A stretch of 8,104 nucleotides of DNA. Origin: Lachnospiraceae bacterium UBA6998 (GTDB lineage Bacteria; Bacillota; Clostridia; Lachnospirales; Lachnospiraceae). This document shows positions 1-6,581 of this stretch, piece after piece (the first letter of the stretch is position 1; each line of letters opens with the position of its first letter). The DNA is taken from positions 9,616 to 17,719 of the forward strand of contig DJXS01000124.1 in NCBI GenBank assembly GCA_002448395.1, in the 5' to 3' direction. Below the pieces are notes generated by a model. It did no database searches. It saw nothing but the letters and a program-made list of their open reading frames with translations, and had not been told where the DNA came from. The translations under genes and the position numbers were made by a program.

Positions 1-45
1 GGGTAAATAAATTGCAAGGGTAAATTAGGAAAGGATTGACTGCGC

Positions 46-2190
46 ATGGATTTTACGCCGAGAACCCAGCAGATTCTGGAGATTCTGCTGGGAGGAAAAG
101 GTCCTGTTTCCAAACAGGAGATTGCTGACAACCTGGGAGTCAGCAAACGGACGATCCAGCGGGAATTCGGTTTTCTGGAAAATGATATCAAAAAGTACGG
201 ACTGCGTCTGGTAAACCGGAAGGGGAAGGGAATTGTCATTGCAGGTGAGCTGCAGAATATCGAGAAGCTTCGCCGCGAGATTGAACAGAACAGCGGTGTG
301 GAGGCGGCCGGCCGTGAAGAGCGGCGCAGACACCTTCTCTTTGAGCTGCTGCGGGACCGGGAGCCCAGGAAGCTGTTTTATTACAGCGAGATGCTGGGGG
401 TCAGCGAGACCACGGTCGCCAATGATATGGAGGCTCTGGGAGAGTGGTTTTCCAGAAACAATCTCGAAGTCATCCGCAGGCCGGGCTATGGTGTGGTCCT
501 GGGGGGCTCGGAAGGAGACTACCGGGAAGCCATGAGGCGCTTCATTCATGAGAGCGAGTGGCAGAAATCCGAGAAGCGCAATAACGGCGGAAACGCAAAG
601 AAAAGCCGGAATGCCGAGGAAGCGGTCACGGATATTCTTCTGAACGCTGCCGACAGCGGAATCTATTCCCTGCTTAACAATGATATTCTGACCAGAGTTT
701 ATAGCTTGCTCACCAACATGGACGAGCCCATGCTGCATCAGCTGGCGGACAACGCCATGACCGGACTGGCAATTCATATTGCCATCGCGATTGACCGTGT
801 CCGGAAAGGGGCGGTCCTGGAGGCTGACGAGAAGGGCCTGGAGGATCTGGCGTCCTGGGAGGGGTATGATCTGGCTGCCAGGATCCTCCGCAGGATGGAA
901 GAGGAGTTCGAGATTACCATTCCCGGTGTGGAACTCTCCTATATCCTTCTGCATCTGAGGGGATCCAAGATTGCTTACTCCGGCACGGCAGGAGACAAAA
1001 AATCCGGCGATGATTTCGTTATGCGGCAGATGCGCGGCATGGACGAGGAAAAGCTGCTGGACATGATCGATGAGATGATAGAAATTTTTAATCCTTCGAT
1101 CGCTTATGAGCTCAAGTGCGATGAGGACTTCGTCCGGGGCCTGCTGGTCCACCTGCGCCCTGTCATTGTGCGACTGTTCAACCACATGAATATATTTAAT
1201 CCCATACTCAATGACATCAGGGAGGAATACCCGGATGTTTTCCGGCGCTGTGCCCTGGCGGCAAAAGTCATTGAGCGGGAGACCCATGAAGTGGTTCATG
1301 ACGAGGAGATCGGATTCCTCGCCATGCATTTCGGCGCCGCGGAAGAGCGCATTCTGGAGCGTCAGAAAGCCGCCCGCCGCGTTGTGATCGGCGTGATCTG
1401 TGCCAGCGGCTTCGGTGTCGCCCGACTCATGCTGACCAAACTCAGCAACCATCTGGGCGAAAAGGCGACATTCCGTGCCTATGGTAAGGATGAGATCACA
1501 CCGGGAGTCATCGAGGACACGGACTTCTTTGTCTCCACACTGAATCTGGATTCGCTGGGGATCGACTGCGTCCGGGTCAGTCCCCTGATCACAGCCAGTG
1601 ACCTCTCACAGATCGAGTACAGGATCAAGGGATACGGGCAGGTGCGCCGCCGCCGTCAGGACACGAACTTTGTCCGCCAGATGGATGAAGTCGGTGTGAT
1701 AGCGGGGGATCTCTCATCGCTGATCCGAAAGTACCGGCACTATGAGATCGCGCCCAATGTCAGCTTCCGGGAGCTTCTGCGGGTGCTCTCCATGCAGGTG
1801 ACAGACAGTCTGGCCGCTGCCGCCAAAGTGATCGCCGCTGTCACAGAACGGGAGCGCCTGAATTCCCAGATTTTTCCGGAACTGGGATTCTGCCTGCTTC
1901 ACTGCAGGACTGATGCTGTGCAGGAGACAGTGTTTGTAAGCTGTTCTCCGCGCGGAAGTGAGCGCTTTTCAGATGCGGGATTAAAGGAAATCCGGGCAGC
2001 AGTCCTGATGCTCATGCCGGTCGATGACCACAGAAATATACACTCTGAAGTGCTGGGAAGGATCAGTTCGGCTTTTATCAAAAACGAAGCCTTTCTTAAG
2101 GCGATCCAGAAAGGGCAGGAGGCTGCCGTGCGCACGGAACTTACCCATGAGCTGCGCACATTCTTCTCTGAATATGTTGAGAAGATTTAA
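46..2190 (+). CDS. mtlR: MtlR-type PTS-regulated transcriptional activator (BglG/MtlR family)
   Basis: Cytoplasmic DNA-binding activator of a mannitol-type operon, 714 residues, close to the usual length of about 700. Domains in order: N-terminal helix-turn-helix (about 7-60, with SKQEIADNLGVSKRTIQRE), a second Mga-like HTH (about 92-152), a charged linker (170-192), PRD1 (about 195-312; His244, His303), PRD2 (about 330-440; His369, His428), an EIIB-Gat-like domain starting at 446 (VVIGVICASGFGVARLM, Cys452) and an EIIA-Mtl-like domain (about 550-714; His619 in LLHCRT). In Bacillus MtlR, HPr phosphorylates PRD2 to activate, while phosphorylation of the EIIB-like Cys inactivates; all equivalent residues are present here. 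The ATG at 46 follows AAAGGA at 30-35. The upstream 45 bases contain the direct repeat GGGTAAAT (1-8 and 18-25); the promoter probably lies outside the window. The target is inferred to be mtlA, some 2.3 kb downstream. A regulator of another hexitol is possible but less likely given the neighbour. Confidence 0.93.
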   Translation: MDFTPRTQQILEILLGGKGPVSKQEIADNLGVSKRTIQREFGFLENDIKKYGLRLVNRKGKGIVIAGELQNIEKLRREIEQNSGVEAAGREERRRHLLFELLRDREPRKLFYYSEMLGVSETTVANDMEALGEWFSRNNLEVIRRPGYGVVLGGSEGDYREAMRRFIHESEWQKSEKRNNGGNAKKSRNAEEAVTDILLNAADSGIYSLLNNDILTRVYSLLTNMDEPMLHQLADNAMTGLAIHIAIAIDRVRKGAVLEADEKGLEDLASWEGYDLAARILRRMEEEFEITIPGVELSYILLHLRGSKIAYSGTAGDKKSGDDFVMRQMRGMDEEKLLDMIDEMIEIFNPSIAYELKCDEDFVRGLLVHLRPVIVRLFNHMNIFNPILNDIREEYPDVFRRCALAAKVIERETHEVVHDEEIGFLAMHFGAAEERILERQKAARRVVIGVICASGFGVARLMLTKLSNHLGEKATFRAYGKDEITPGVIEDTDFFVSTLNLDSLGIDCVRVSPLITASDLSQIEYRIKGYGQVRRRRQDTNFVRQMDEVGVIAGDLSSLIRKYRHYEIAPNVSFRELLRVLSMQVTDSLAAAAKVIAAVTERERLNSQIFPELGFCLLHCRTDAVQETVFVSCSPRGSERFSDAGLKEIRAAVLMLMPVDDHRNIHSEVLGRISSAFIKNEAFLKAIQKGQEAAVRTELTHELRTFFSEYVEKI

Positions 2191-2194
2191 GCTG

Positions 2195-2206
2195 TCCGGA
2201 TCCGGA
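2195..2206. repeat. 12-bp perfect palindrome just after mtlR
   Basis: TCCGGATCCGGA is its own reverse complement and is also a tandem repeat of the hexamer TCCGGA. It begins 5 bases after the mtlR stop codon. It may add a small structure to the end of the mRNA; no function can be assigned. Confidence 0.4.
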
Positions 2207-2243
2207 TCAAGAACTTTAGATAAGTATAGAAATAGTATTGAGA

Positions 2244-2305
2244 AAAAAACCGGCACGGGCCGCAATGTCATTCATCGGATGTCATTGGACCGGGGCCGGT
2301 TTTTT
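2244..2305. terminator. Bidirectional intrinsic terminator between convergent mtlR and pap
   Basis: The left arm AAAAAACCGGC (2244-2254) is the exact reverse complement of GCCGGTTTTTT (2295-2305). Pairing continues inward with interruptions (CGG, CC), and then a second block, CAATGTCAT against ATGTCATTG (2263-2271 and 2280-2288), pairs with one T-T mismatch around a 7-8 base loop. The U-run follows the stem on the plus strand and an equivalent run follows it on the minus strand, so it can serve both genes. The rest of the 261-base gap (2306-2451) contains only small hairpins, such as GCGGA/TCCGC and CTTAAT/ATTAAG. Confidence 0.85.
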
Positions 2306-2451
2306 CATATATTTTGCGGATGTCAGTCCGCGGCCTTAATCATAAATAATTAAGCAGAATCGGTCATGTGTGCATCGTGGAGGCGGGAAAAAGGGGATCC
2401 GCTCTATGTCCATATGTGTGCGGAGGACTGTCTGCGTCTGCCTCCCGTGAC

Positions 2452-3933
2452 TTATTTTTTATCTTTGCAGGCTTTTTTCAGGGAGTCTACCAGGATGCGA
2501 AGGGCTTTGATGCGGGCATATTTTTTGTCATTGGATTCAAGGATATACCAGGGGGCAAAAGTGGTATTGGTCTTCTGCAGCATCTCGTTGACTGCCTCCT
2601 CGTACTGGTCCCATTTCTCGCGGTTGCGCCAGTCTTCATCGGTGATCTTCCACTGTTTCTCCGGTGTATTCTGGCGGTCGGTGAAACGTTCGAGCTGTGT
2701 CTGGTTGTCGATCTGTACCCAGAACTTGATGACGACAGCGCCCCACTCGGCCAGTTCCTTTTCGAATTCGTTCATTTCATTATACGCGCGCTGCCAGTCA
2801 TTCTCGGAGCAGAAGCCCTCGAGGCGCTCCACCATAACGCGTCCGTACCATGTGCGGTCAAAGATCGCGATGTGGCCGTCCTTGGGCAGACGCGTCCAGA
2901 AACGCCACAGGAAATGTCTGGCCTTTTCATGGGGTTCGGGGCTGGCGATCGGGAGCACCTGGTAGCCGCGGGGATCAAGCGCCGCTGTGATCCGCTTGAT
3001 GTTGCCGCCCTTGCCGGCCGCGTCCCATCCTTCATAGGCAATGATGACCGGGATCTTTTTGCGGTAGAGTTCATTGTGCAGATCCCGGAGCTTAGCCTGC
3101 AGACGGTCCAGCTCCTTCTTGTATTCATCATCTGAAATGGTTTTGTCCGCCAGCGTGACCTCGGACAGGAGAGGAGTCCGGTTCAGCCGGAAGGTGTTCT
3201 GCAGGATGGGAGCCGCGAGCGCATGGTTTTTGAGCGCTGTGTCGATTCCCTGGTTCAGGAAGCGCAGAACCTGCAGCTCCGCCCATTTTTTGTCCTGTGC
3301 GTCGATGATGTACCAGGGAGCGGCCGACCGGTTGGTGTCCTCCAGATATTTGTCGTAAACTTCCAGGTACTCATTATAATGCTCATTCTCATGGAGATCG
3401 GATTCGCTCACGCGCCAGCGGGTGTTCTTGTCATCCTGAAGGGCGCGCAGTCTTTTTTTCTGCCTTTTCCTGCTGATCTGGAAGAAAAACTTCATGACCA
3501 GATAGCCGTTGTCGGTCAGTGACCGCTCGGTTGTATTGATACTTTTAACCCGGCGGGCGTAAGCCGCGTCGTCGATCTCGCCCCTCATCTTCTGATTGAC
3601 AACTTCCTCCATCCAGAAGTCATCGAAGAAAGTGAATTTCCCGGCTTCAGGGATTTCCTTCATATATCTGTAGAGGAAGGGGTAACGCAGTTCCTCTTCT
3701 GTGGGCTCTGCCATTGTCTTGACGACAAAGAAGCGGGGATCAATGCTGCGGATCACCCGGCCGATCACGCTTCCTTTGCCGGCGGCACCCCATCCTTCGA
3801 AAATGACCATGACAGGCAGCTTAGCTTCTTTAATCTGTGTCTGATAGACTGCAAGTTTCTCTCTGGCTTGTTTCACTTCCTGTGCGATAATATCGTCTTC
3901 AGGCCGCTCGGCTTTCACAAAATCTTTTAACAT
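2452..3933 (-). CDS. pap: Polyphosphate:AMP phosphotransferase (two-domain PPK2, class II)
   Basis: Soluble kinase, 493 residues, expected to transfer phosphate from inorganic polyphosphate to AMP, giving ADP. Two PPK2 domains are fused. The N-terminal domain (about 12-235) has Walker A GWGAAGKG at 47-54. The C-terminal domain (about 265-490) has Walker A EGWDAAGKGG at 301-310, then LDPRGYQV and the FDRTWYGRVMVER segment at 358-370. The length of about 500 and the duplication match the polyphosphate:AMP phosphotransferase family rather than single-domain PPK2 (about 230-300 residues). The N-terminal copy has FDDFW (103-107) where the C-terminal copy has FDRTW, so catalysis is probably in the C-terminal half, as in known two-domain members. 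The ATG at 3933 was chosen over one 51 bases upstream because AGAGGTGG lies 7 bases before it. The gene is convergent with mtlR and divergent from mtlA, so it is transcribed alone. Confidence 0.92.
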   Translation of the reverse strand: MLKDFVKAERPEDDIIAQEVKQAREKLAVYQTQIKEAKLPVMVIFEGWGAAGKGSVIGRVIRSIDPRFFVVKTMAEPTEEELRYPFLYRYMKEIPEAGKFTFFDDFWMEEVVNQKMRGEIDDAAYARRVKSINTTERSLTDNGYLVMKFFFQISRKRQKKRLRALQDDKNTRWRVSESDLHENEHYNEYLEVYDKYLEDTNRSAAPWYIIDAQDKKWAELQVLRFLNQGIDTALKNHALAAPILQNTFRLNRTPLLSEVTLADKTISDDEYKKELDRLQAKLRDLHNELYRKKIPVIIAYEGWDAAGKGGNIKRITAALDPRGYQVLPIASPEPHEKARHFLWRFWTRLPKDGHIAIFDRTWYGRVMVERLEGFCSENDWQRAYNEMNEFEKELAEWGAVVIKFWVQIDNQTQLERFTDRQNTPEKQWKITDEDWRNREKWDQYEEAVNEMLQKTNTTFAPWYILESNDKKYARIKALRILVDSLKKACKDKK

Positions 3934-3937
3934 GGAA

Positions 3938-3945
3938 CCACCTCT
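3938..3945 (-). promoter_or_regulatory. Ribosome binding site fixing the pap start
   Basis: AGAGGTGG on the minus strand, with 7 bases between its GAGG and the ATG at 3933. The alternative in-frame ATG at 3984 would put this motif inside the coding region and has no comparable site of its own. Confidence 0.75.
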
Positions 3946-3992
3946 TTCTCGTAAAAAACCAAATGGCAGCTTCGTTGTTTTCAACCTCTTAT

Positions 3993-4021
3993 ATTATATC
4001 AGATTGAGCGACAATTCCCCA
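3993..4021 (-). promoter_or_regulatory. Extended -10 promoter of pap
   Basis: On the minus strand TGATATAAT (4001-3993) is a perfect extended -10 (TG, one base, TATAAT). With a 17-base spacer the -35 would be TGGGGA (4021-4016), which is weak, as is usual for extended -10 promoters. Transcription would start near 3986, giving a leader of about 53 bases. Confidence 0.65.
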
Positions 4022-4185
4022 TATTATCTGTAAAAAGAACTTTTGATTTGTAAAAAAGATAATCAGAAAATAAGAATCACAATCCTGCAGAAAGCAGATA
4101 AACGCAGTCTGCCGGGGATTCCGCACCCTCTGTTCTTCCCGGAAAAAGGCTCCCGCCGCGGACATTATCCAGAAGAGGAAGATGA

Positions 4186-4232
4186 TGTCACTTTTCCTTT
4201 ATATGGATGGCGCGAAAGAACGAGAAGTGATA
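4186..4232 (+). repeat. Imperfect inverted repeat sharing a half-site with the mtlA operator
   Basis: TGTCACTTTTC (4186-4196) can pair along its whole length with GAGAAGTGATA (4222-4232) if two G-U pairs are allowed; the loop is 25 bases. The left arm is identical over 11 bases to 4395-4405 inside the mtlA operator palindrome. It could be a remote regulator-binding site or an RNA hairpin in a longer transcript. Its function is unproven. Confidence 0.4.
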
Positions 4233-4241
4233 ACGGTTTCA
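4228..4241. promoter_or_regulatory. Catabolite-responsive element (cre-like, CcpA site)
   Basis: TGATAACGGTTTCA matches the Bacillota cre consensus TGWAANCGNTNWCA at every position but the fourth. CcpA with HPr-Ser-P would be expected to bind it and control a sugar operon such as mtlA. It lies about 240 bases upstream of the inferred mtlA start point. That is far for direct repression, but it sits just before a possible second promoter. Confidence 0.55.
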
Positions 4242-4263
4242 ATTACGTTGTTGCGTTTAATTT

Positions 4264-4271
4264 GATATAAG
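4264..4271 (+). promoter_or_regulatory. Possible upstream extended -10 promoter
   Basis: GATATAAG, with the preceding T, gives TGATATAAG, an extended -10 with one mismatch to TATAAT. No good -35 is present at 17 bases (TTACGT). If used, it would give mtlA a leader of about 270 bases and would place the cre-like site just upstream of the promoter. This is weak evidence. Confidence 0.25.
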
Positions 4272-4357
4272 AAAAAAGACAATCATAAAATTCACCACAA
4301 AATAAGGCAAAATTTAAAAAAATCGGAGAAGTAACTAGGATGTTTTTGATATTTCCA

Positions 4358-4384
4358 TAATGTCGCTTTTATTGTCTGACATTA
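4358..4384. repeat. Dyad TAATGTC-N13-GACATTA upstream of the operator
   Basis: Two perfect 7-bp inverted arms, at 4358-4364 and 4378-4384. Its centre (4371) is 33.5 bases upstream of the centre of the main palindrome, about three turns of B-DNA, so both would face the same side of the helix. It may be a second binding site for MtlR or for another regulator. Chance is not excluded. Confidence 0.35.
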
Positions 4385-4392
4385 CCGAAGCA

Positions 4393-4416
4393 TTTGTCAC
4401 TTTTCAAAGTGACAAA
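4393..4416. promoter_or_regulatory. Probable MtlR operator of mtlA
   Basis: A perfect palindrome: arms TTTGTCACTTT (4393-4403) and AAAGTGACAAA (4406-4416) around TC. The inner half-sites TTGTCAC and GTGACAA match those of the Bacillus MtlR box as I recall it (TTGNCACA and TGTGNCAA), with the spacing widened by 2 bases. The centre is about -64 relative to the inferred start at 4469, a normal position for an activator just upstream of the -35. Confidence 0.65.
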
Positions 4417-4432
4417 GTCGATTTTGTATTCA

Positions 4433-4462
4433 TTGCAATATGTTATTGCGCAGACATATAAT
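4433..4462 (+). promoter_or_regulatory. Sigma-A promoter of mtlA
   Basis: -35 TTGCAA (4433-4438), an 18-base spacer and a perfect -10 TATAAT (4457-4462). The expected start point is near 4469, giving a leader of about 76 bases. The imperfect -35 and the long spacer fit a promoter that depends on an activator bound at 4393-4416. Confidence 0.7.
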
Positions 4463-4477
4463 GGGTTCAACGAGGTG

Positions 4478-4508
4478 ATGAACAGGACATGCAACACCAA
4501 ATGTTCAT
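4478..4508 (+). repeat. Inverted repeat in the mtlA leader
   Basis: ATGAACA (4478-4484) pairs perfectly with TGTTCAT (4502-4508) around a 17-base loop. A competing, shorter stem, GGTG (4474-4477) with CACC (4495-4498), overlaps it. No T-run follows, so it is not a terminator. It may modulate access to the mtlA ribosome binding site, 26 bases downstream. Confidence 0.3.
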
Positions 4509-4533
4509 TCCGAAAAAACTGTTGTTTACATAA
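4489..4533 (+). CDS. Possible 14-residue leader peptide before mtlA
   Basis: An open frame MQHQMFIPKKLLFT with stop TAA at 4531-4533, directly against the mtlA ribosome binding site. A good Shine-Dalgarno match, GAGGTGA (4472-4478), lies upstream, but the gap to this ATG (13 bases from GAGG) is longer than optimal. No amino-acid run suggests classical attenuation. If translated, ribosomes finishing here would reach the mtlA start and could couple the two. A frame this short can easily occur by chance. Confidence 0.2.
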   Translation: MQHQMFIPKKLLFT

Positions 4534-4540
4534 AGGAGGT
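4534..4540 (+). promoter_or_regulatory. Ribosome binding site deciding the mtlA start
   Basis: AGGAGGT is a near-perfect Shine-Dalgarno. It is followed by two overlapping-choice ATG codons, at 4542 and 4545. The gap from GGAGG is 2 bases to the first and 5 to the second, so the second is the more likely start; the difference is a single Met. Confidence 0.85.
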
Positions 4541-4544
4541 AATG

Positions 4545-6413
4545 ATGAAAGAAAGAGTTCAGTCATTTGGACGGTTCCTCAGCGGCATGGTCATGCCGAA
4601 CATCGGCGCATTCATCGCCTGGGGACTTATCACAGCACTTTTCATCGCGACCGGCTGGGTTCCGAATGAGAAGCTGTCAACCATGGTCAGCCCTATGCTG
4701 TCCTACGTGCTCCCGATCCTGATCGCTTATACAGGCGGTAGGATGGTGGGCGGCGCCCGAGGCGCTGTCATGGGCGCGATCGCCTGCGTCGGTGTTGTCT
4801 GTGGTGCTCCCGATTATCCCATGCTGATGGGCGCCATGCTGATCGGCCCTCTGGGCGGTCTGGTGATCAAGAAATTTGACCAGGCAGTCGAAGGCAAGAT
4901 TCCCGCTGGTTTCGAGATGTTGGTCAACAACTTCTCCGTAGGTATCCTGGGCATGCTCCTCGCAATCGTAGGCTTCTACCTGATCGGACCTATCATGGCA
5001 GCAGTTCTGGTCTTCCTGCAGGGCGGTGTTGACATCCTGGTCAAGATGGGACTTCTTCCCCTGGTTTCCATCTTCGTCGAGCCCGCAAAGGTCCTGTTCC
5101 TCAACAACGCGATCAACCATGGTATCTTCACACCTCTCGGCGCTCAGCAGGCTGAGACCATGGGCAAATCCATCTTCTACATGATCGAGACCAACCCCGG
5201 CGCAGGTGCTGGTGTCCTGCTCGCTTACTGGATGTTCGCAAAGGATAAGATGACAAGAGATTCCGCTCCCGGCGCTCTGATCGTCCATGTTCTCGGCGGT
5301 ATCCACGAGATTTACTTCCCCTATGTTCTGATGAACCCCCTGCTTCTGCTTGCCACCATCGGCGGCTCTGTAGCAGCTATGTTCTTCAACACCATCTTCA
5401 ACGTCGGCCTTGTCAGCCCTGCATCTCCCGGTTCCATCCTGGCTATGCTGGCAGTTGCACCCAGAGGCGGCCAGATTATGGTCATCATCAGCTTCCTGAT
5501 CGGCACAGCTGTTTCCTTCCTGATCGCTGCTCCTATCATCAAGATGTCCAACGGCGGCGCAAGCCTCGAGGACGCTCAGTCCCAGATGTCCGATATGAAG
5601 GCTGCTTCCAAGGGCCAGGGCGGCGCTTATGCAGCTACCGCTGACGGCGGCGAAATTGACCTCAGAATTCTTGACAAGATCGTCTTTGCATGTGACGCAG
5701 GCATGGGCTCCTCTGCAATGGGTGCTGCAGTCCTGCAGAAGAAACTCGAAGCGGCAGGTCTTGGCAACATCAAGGTTAAGCACTTCTCCGTATCCGAAGT
5801 TCCCGCAGGCATCAAGTTTGTCGTCTGCCACCAGGATCTGGTTGAGCGCGCAAGAAAGTCTGCTCCATCCGCAAGAATCGTCACCATCAGCAACTTCATG
5901 AATGCTCCTCAGTATGATCAGATCGTCCAGGAGATTCTTGATGCCAAGTCCAACAAGAACGTTGCAAACGCTGGAGGCCATGACTTCCACGGCGGCGTCC
6001 TGCTGAAGAAGAACATTATCCTCAATAACGCACCTGTTGACAAAGAGACCGCGATCCGCACCATCGGTAAGATCCTCGTTGACAGCGGCTATGTCACAGA
6101 GAAATACGTCGATGGCATGGTTGCCAAGGAAGACGTCTTCAACACTGCAATCGGCAACAACCTGGCAATCCCTCACGGTATTGAGAGTGTCATCGGTGAG
6201 ATCAAGAACTCCGGTCTTGCAATCATGACCTATCCTGAAGGAATCGATTGGGGCGATGGCGAGATCGTCAAACTGGTTATCGCAGTTGCATCCGCTGGTG
6301 ACGACCACGTCGAGACCCTCGGCAAGATCGCTATGACCTGCGAGTCTGAAGAAGCAGTCGACCGCATCATCCACATGAGCGTCGATGAGATTTATGACCT
6401 CTTCAAGGCCTGA
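4545..6413 (+). CDS. mtlA: PTS mannitol-specific permease, EIICBA
   Basis: Inner-membrane permease that takes up D-mannitol and phosphorylates it to mannitol 1-phosphate with phosphate passed from HPr. It has 622 residues, against about 637 for the fused E. coli protein. The IIC domain (about 1-335) opens with VQSFGRFLSGMVMPNIGAFIAWG, almost as in E. coli MtlA, has several hydrophobic spans (for example 19-39, 131-157, 264-290 and 309-331) and carries the substrate-site motif GGIHEIYFPYVLMNP (His254, Glu255). After a polar linker, the IIB domain (about 376-468) has the phospho-cysteine motif CDAGMGSSAMGA (Cys383). The IIA domain (about 484-622) has LAIPHG with phospho-His544. All catalytic residues are present. 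Many Bacillota split IIA off as MtlF; here it is fused. Control is probably by MtlR at 4393-4416, with CcpA possibly at 4228-4241. Codon use is biased (ATC, CTG, GGC), suggesting high expression. Confidence 0.97.
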   Translation: MKERVQSFGRFLSGMVMPNIGAFIAWGLITALFIATGWVPNEKLSTMVSPMLSYVLPILIAYTGGRMVGGARGAVMGAIACVGVVCGAPDYPMLMGAMLIGPLGGLVIKKFDQAVEGKIPAGFEMLVNNFSVGILGMLLAIVGFYLIGPIMAAVLVFLQGGVDILVKMGLLPLVSIFVEPAKVLFLNNAINHGIFTPLGAQQAETMGKSIFYMIETNPGAGAGVLLAYWMFAKDKMTRDSAPGALIVHVLGGIHEIYFPYVLMNPLLLLATIGGSVAAMFFNTIFNVGLVSPASPGSILAMLAVAPRGGQIMVIISFLIGTAVSFLIAAPIIKMSNGGASLEDAQSQMSDMKAASKGQGGAYAATADGGEIDLRILDKIVFACDAGMGSSAMGAAVLQKKLEAAGLGNIKVKHFSVSEVPAGIKFVVCHQDLVERARKSAPSARIVTISNFMNAPQYDQIVQEILDAKSNKNVANAGGHDFHGGVLLKKNIILNNAPVDKETAIRTIGKILVDSGYVTEKYVDGMVAKEDVFNTAIGNNLAIPHGIESVIGEIKNSGLAIMTYPEGIDWGDGEIVKLVIAVASAGDDHVETLGKIAMTCESEEAVDRIIHMSVDEIYDLFKA

Positions 6414-6448
6414 TCAAATATTTTTCAAATCATTAAAAACTGATACAA

Positions 6449-6483
6449 TCCCGGCCCTCAGGAAAAAATCCTGCGGGCCGGGA
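6449..6483 (+). terminator. Strong GC-rich hairpin after mtlA, lacking a U-tract
   Basis: TCCCGGCCCTCAGGA (6449-6463) and TCCTGCGGGCCGGGA (6469-6483) pair with one mismatch around an AAAAA loop. It begins 36 bases after the mtlA stop. The stem is as strong as an intrinsic terminator, but it is followed by CAGAATAATT, not by a run of T. It may be a partial terminator or a 3'-end stabiliser that keeps mtlA mRNA levels above those of the next gene. Confidence 0.55.
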
Positions 6484-6581
6484 CAGAATAATTCGAAAAG
6501 AATCCGATGCAGTTTGTTATCCGCCCATACCTTTTTGGGGTGTGAACGATGCCCTTCAAAAGTGCTCCGGCTTTCAGAGCA

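Larger units (their letters stand above)
3934..4541. other. 608-base divergent intergenic regulatory region
   Basis: No convincing gene lies here. A TTG-initiated frame at 4043-4270 has no ribosome binding site and no recognisable protein family. The region holds the minus-strand promoter for pap at its left end and, towards mtlA, a cre-like site, several inverted repeats, an A-tract-rich stretch (about 4272-4327, possibly curved) and the mtlA promoter. These are listed separately. Base composition drops from GC-balanced (4080-4200) to strongly AT-rich (4240-4360). Confidence 0.7.

Noticed and set aside
1..25. Direct repeat GGGTAAAT as an operator or attachment site for mtlR
   Set aside because: Only 8 bases, repeated once, at the window edge with no promoter visible; not separable from chance.
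25..1452. 475-codon open frame on the minus strand opposite mtlR
   Set aside because: An antisense shadow; the plus-strand protein has clear MtlR domains and motifs, and the shadow shows none.
2422..2445. Separate terminator for pap (GGAGG/CCTCC hairpin)
   Set aside because: A 5-bp stem with a 14-base loop and no T-run on the minus strand; the hairpin at 2244-2305 is far better.
4043..4270. 75-codon frame in the intergenic region
   Set aside because: It begins with TTG, has no ribosome binding site, matches no family I recognise, and runs through the regulatory repeats.
4677..6374. 565-codon open frame on the minus strand opposite mtlA
   Set aside because: It mirrors a strongly supported gene whose codon bias avoids TTA, CTA and TCA, which leaves the antisense open. 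Its translation is rich in Asp, Cys and His with no recognisable domain.
6540..6553. Second cre-like site TGTGAACGATGCCC before the dehydrogenase
   Set aside because: Three mismatches to the cre consensus, including an end position; too weak to support.
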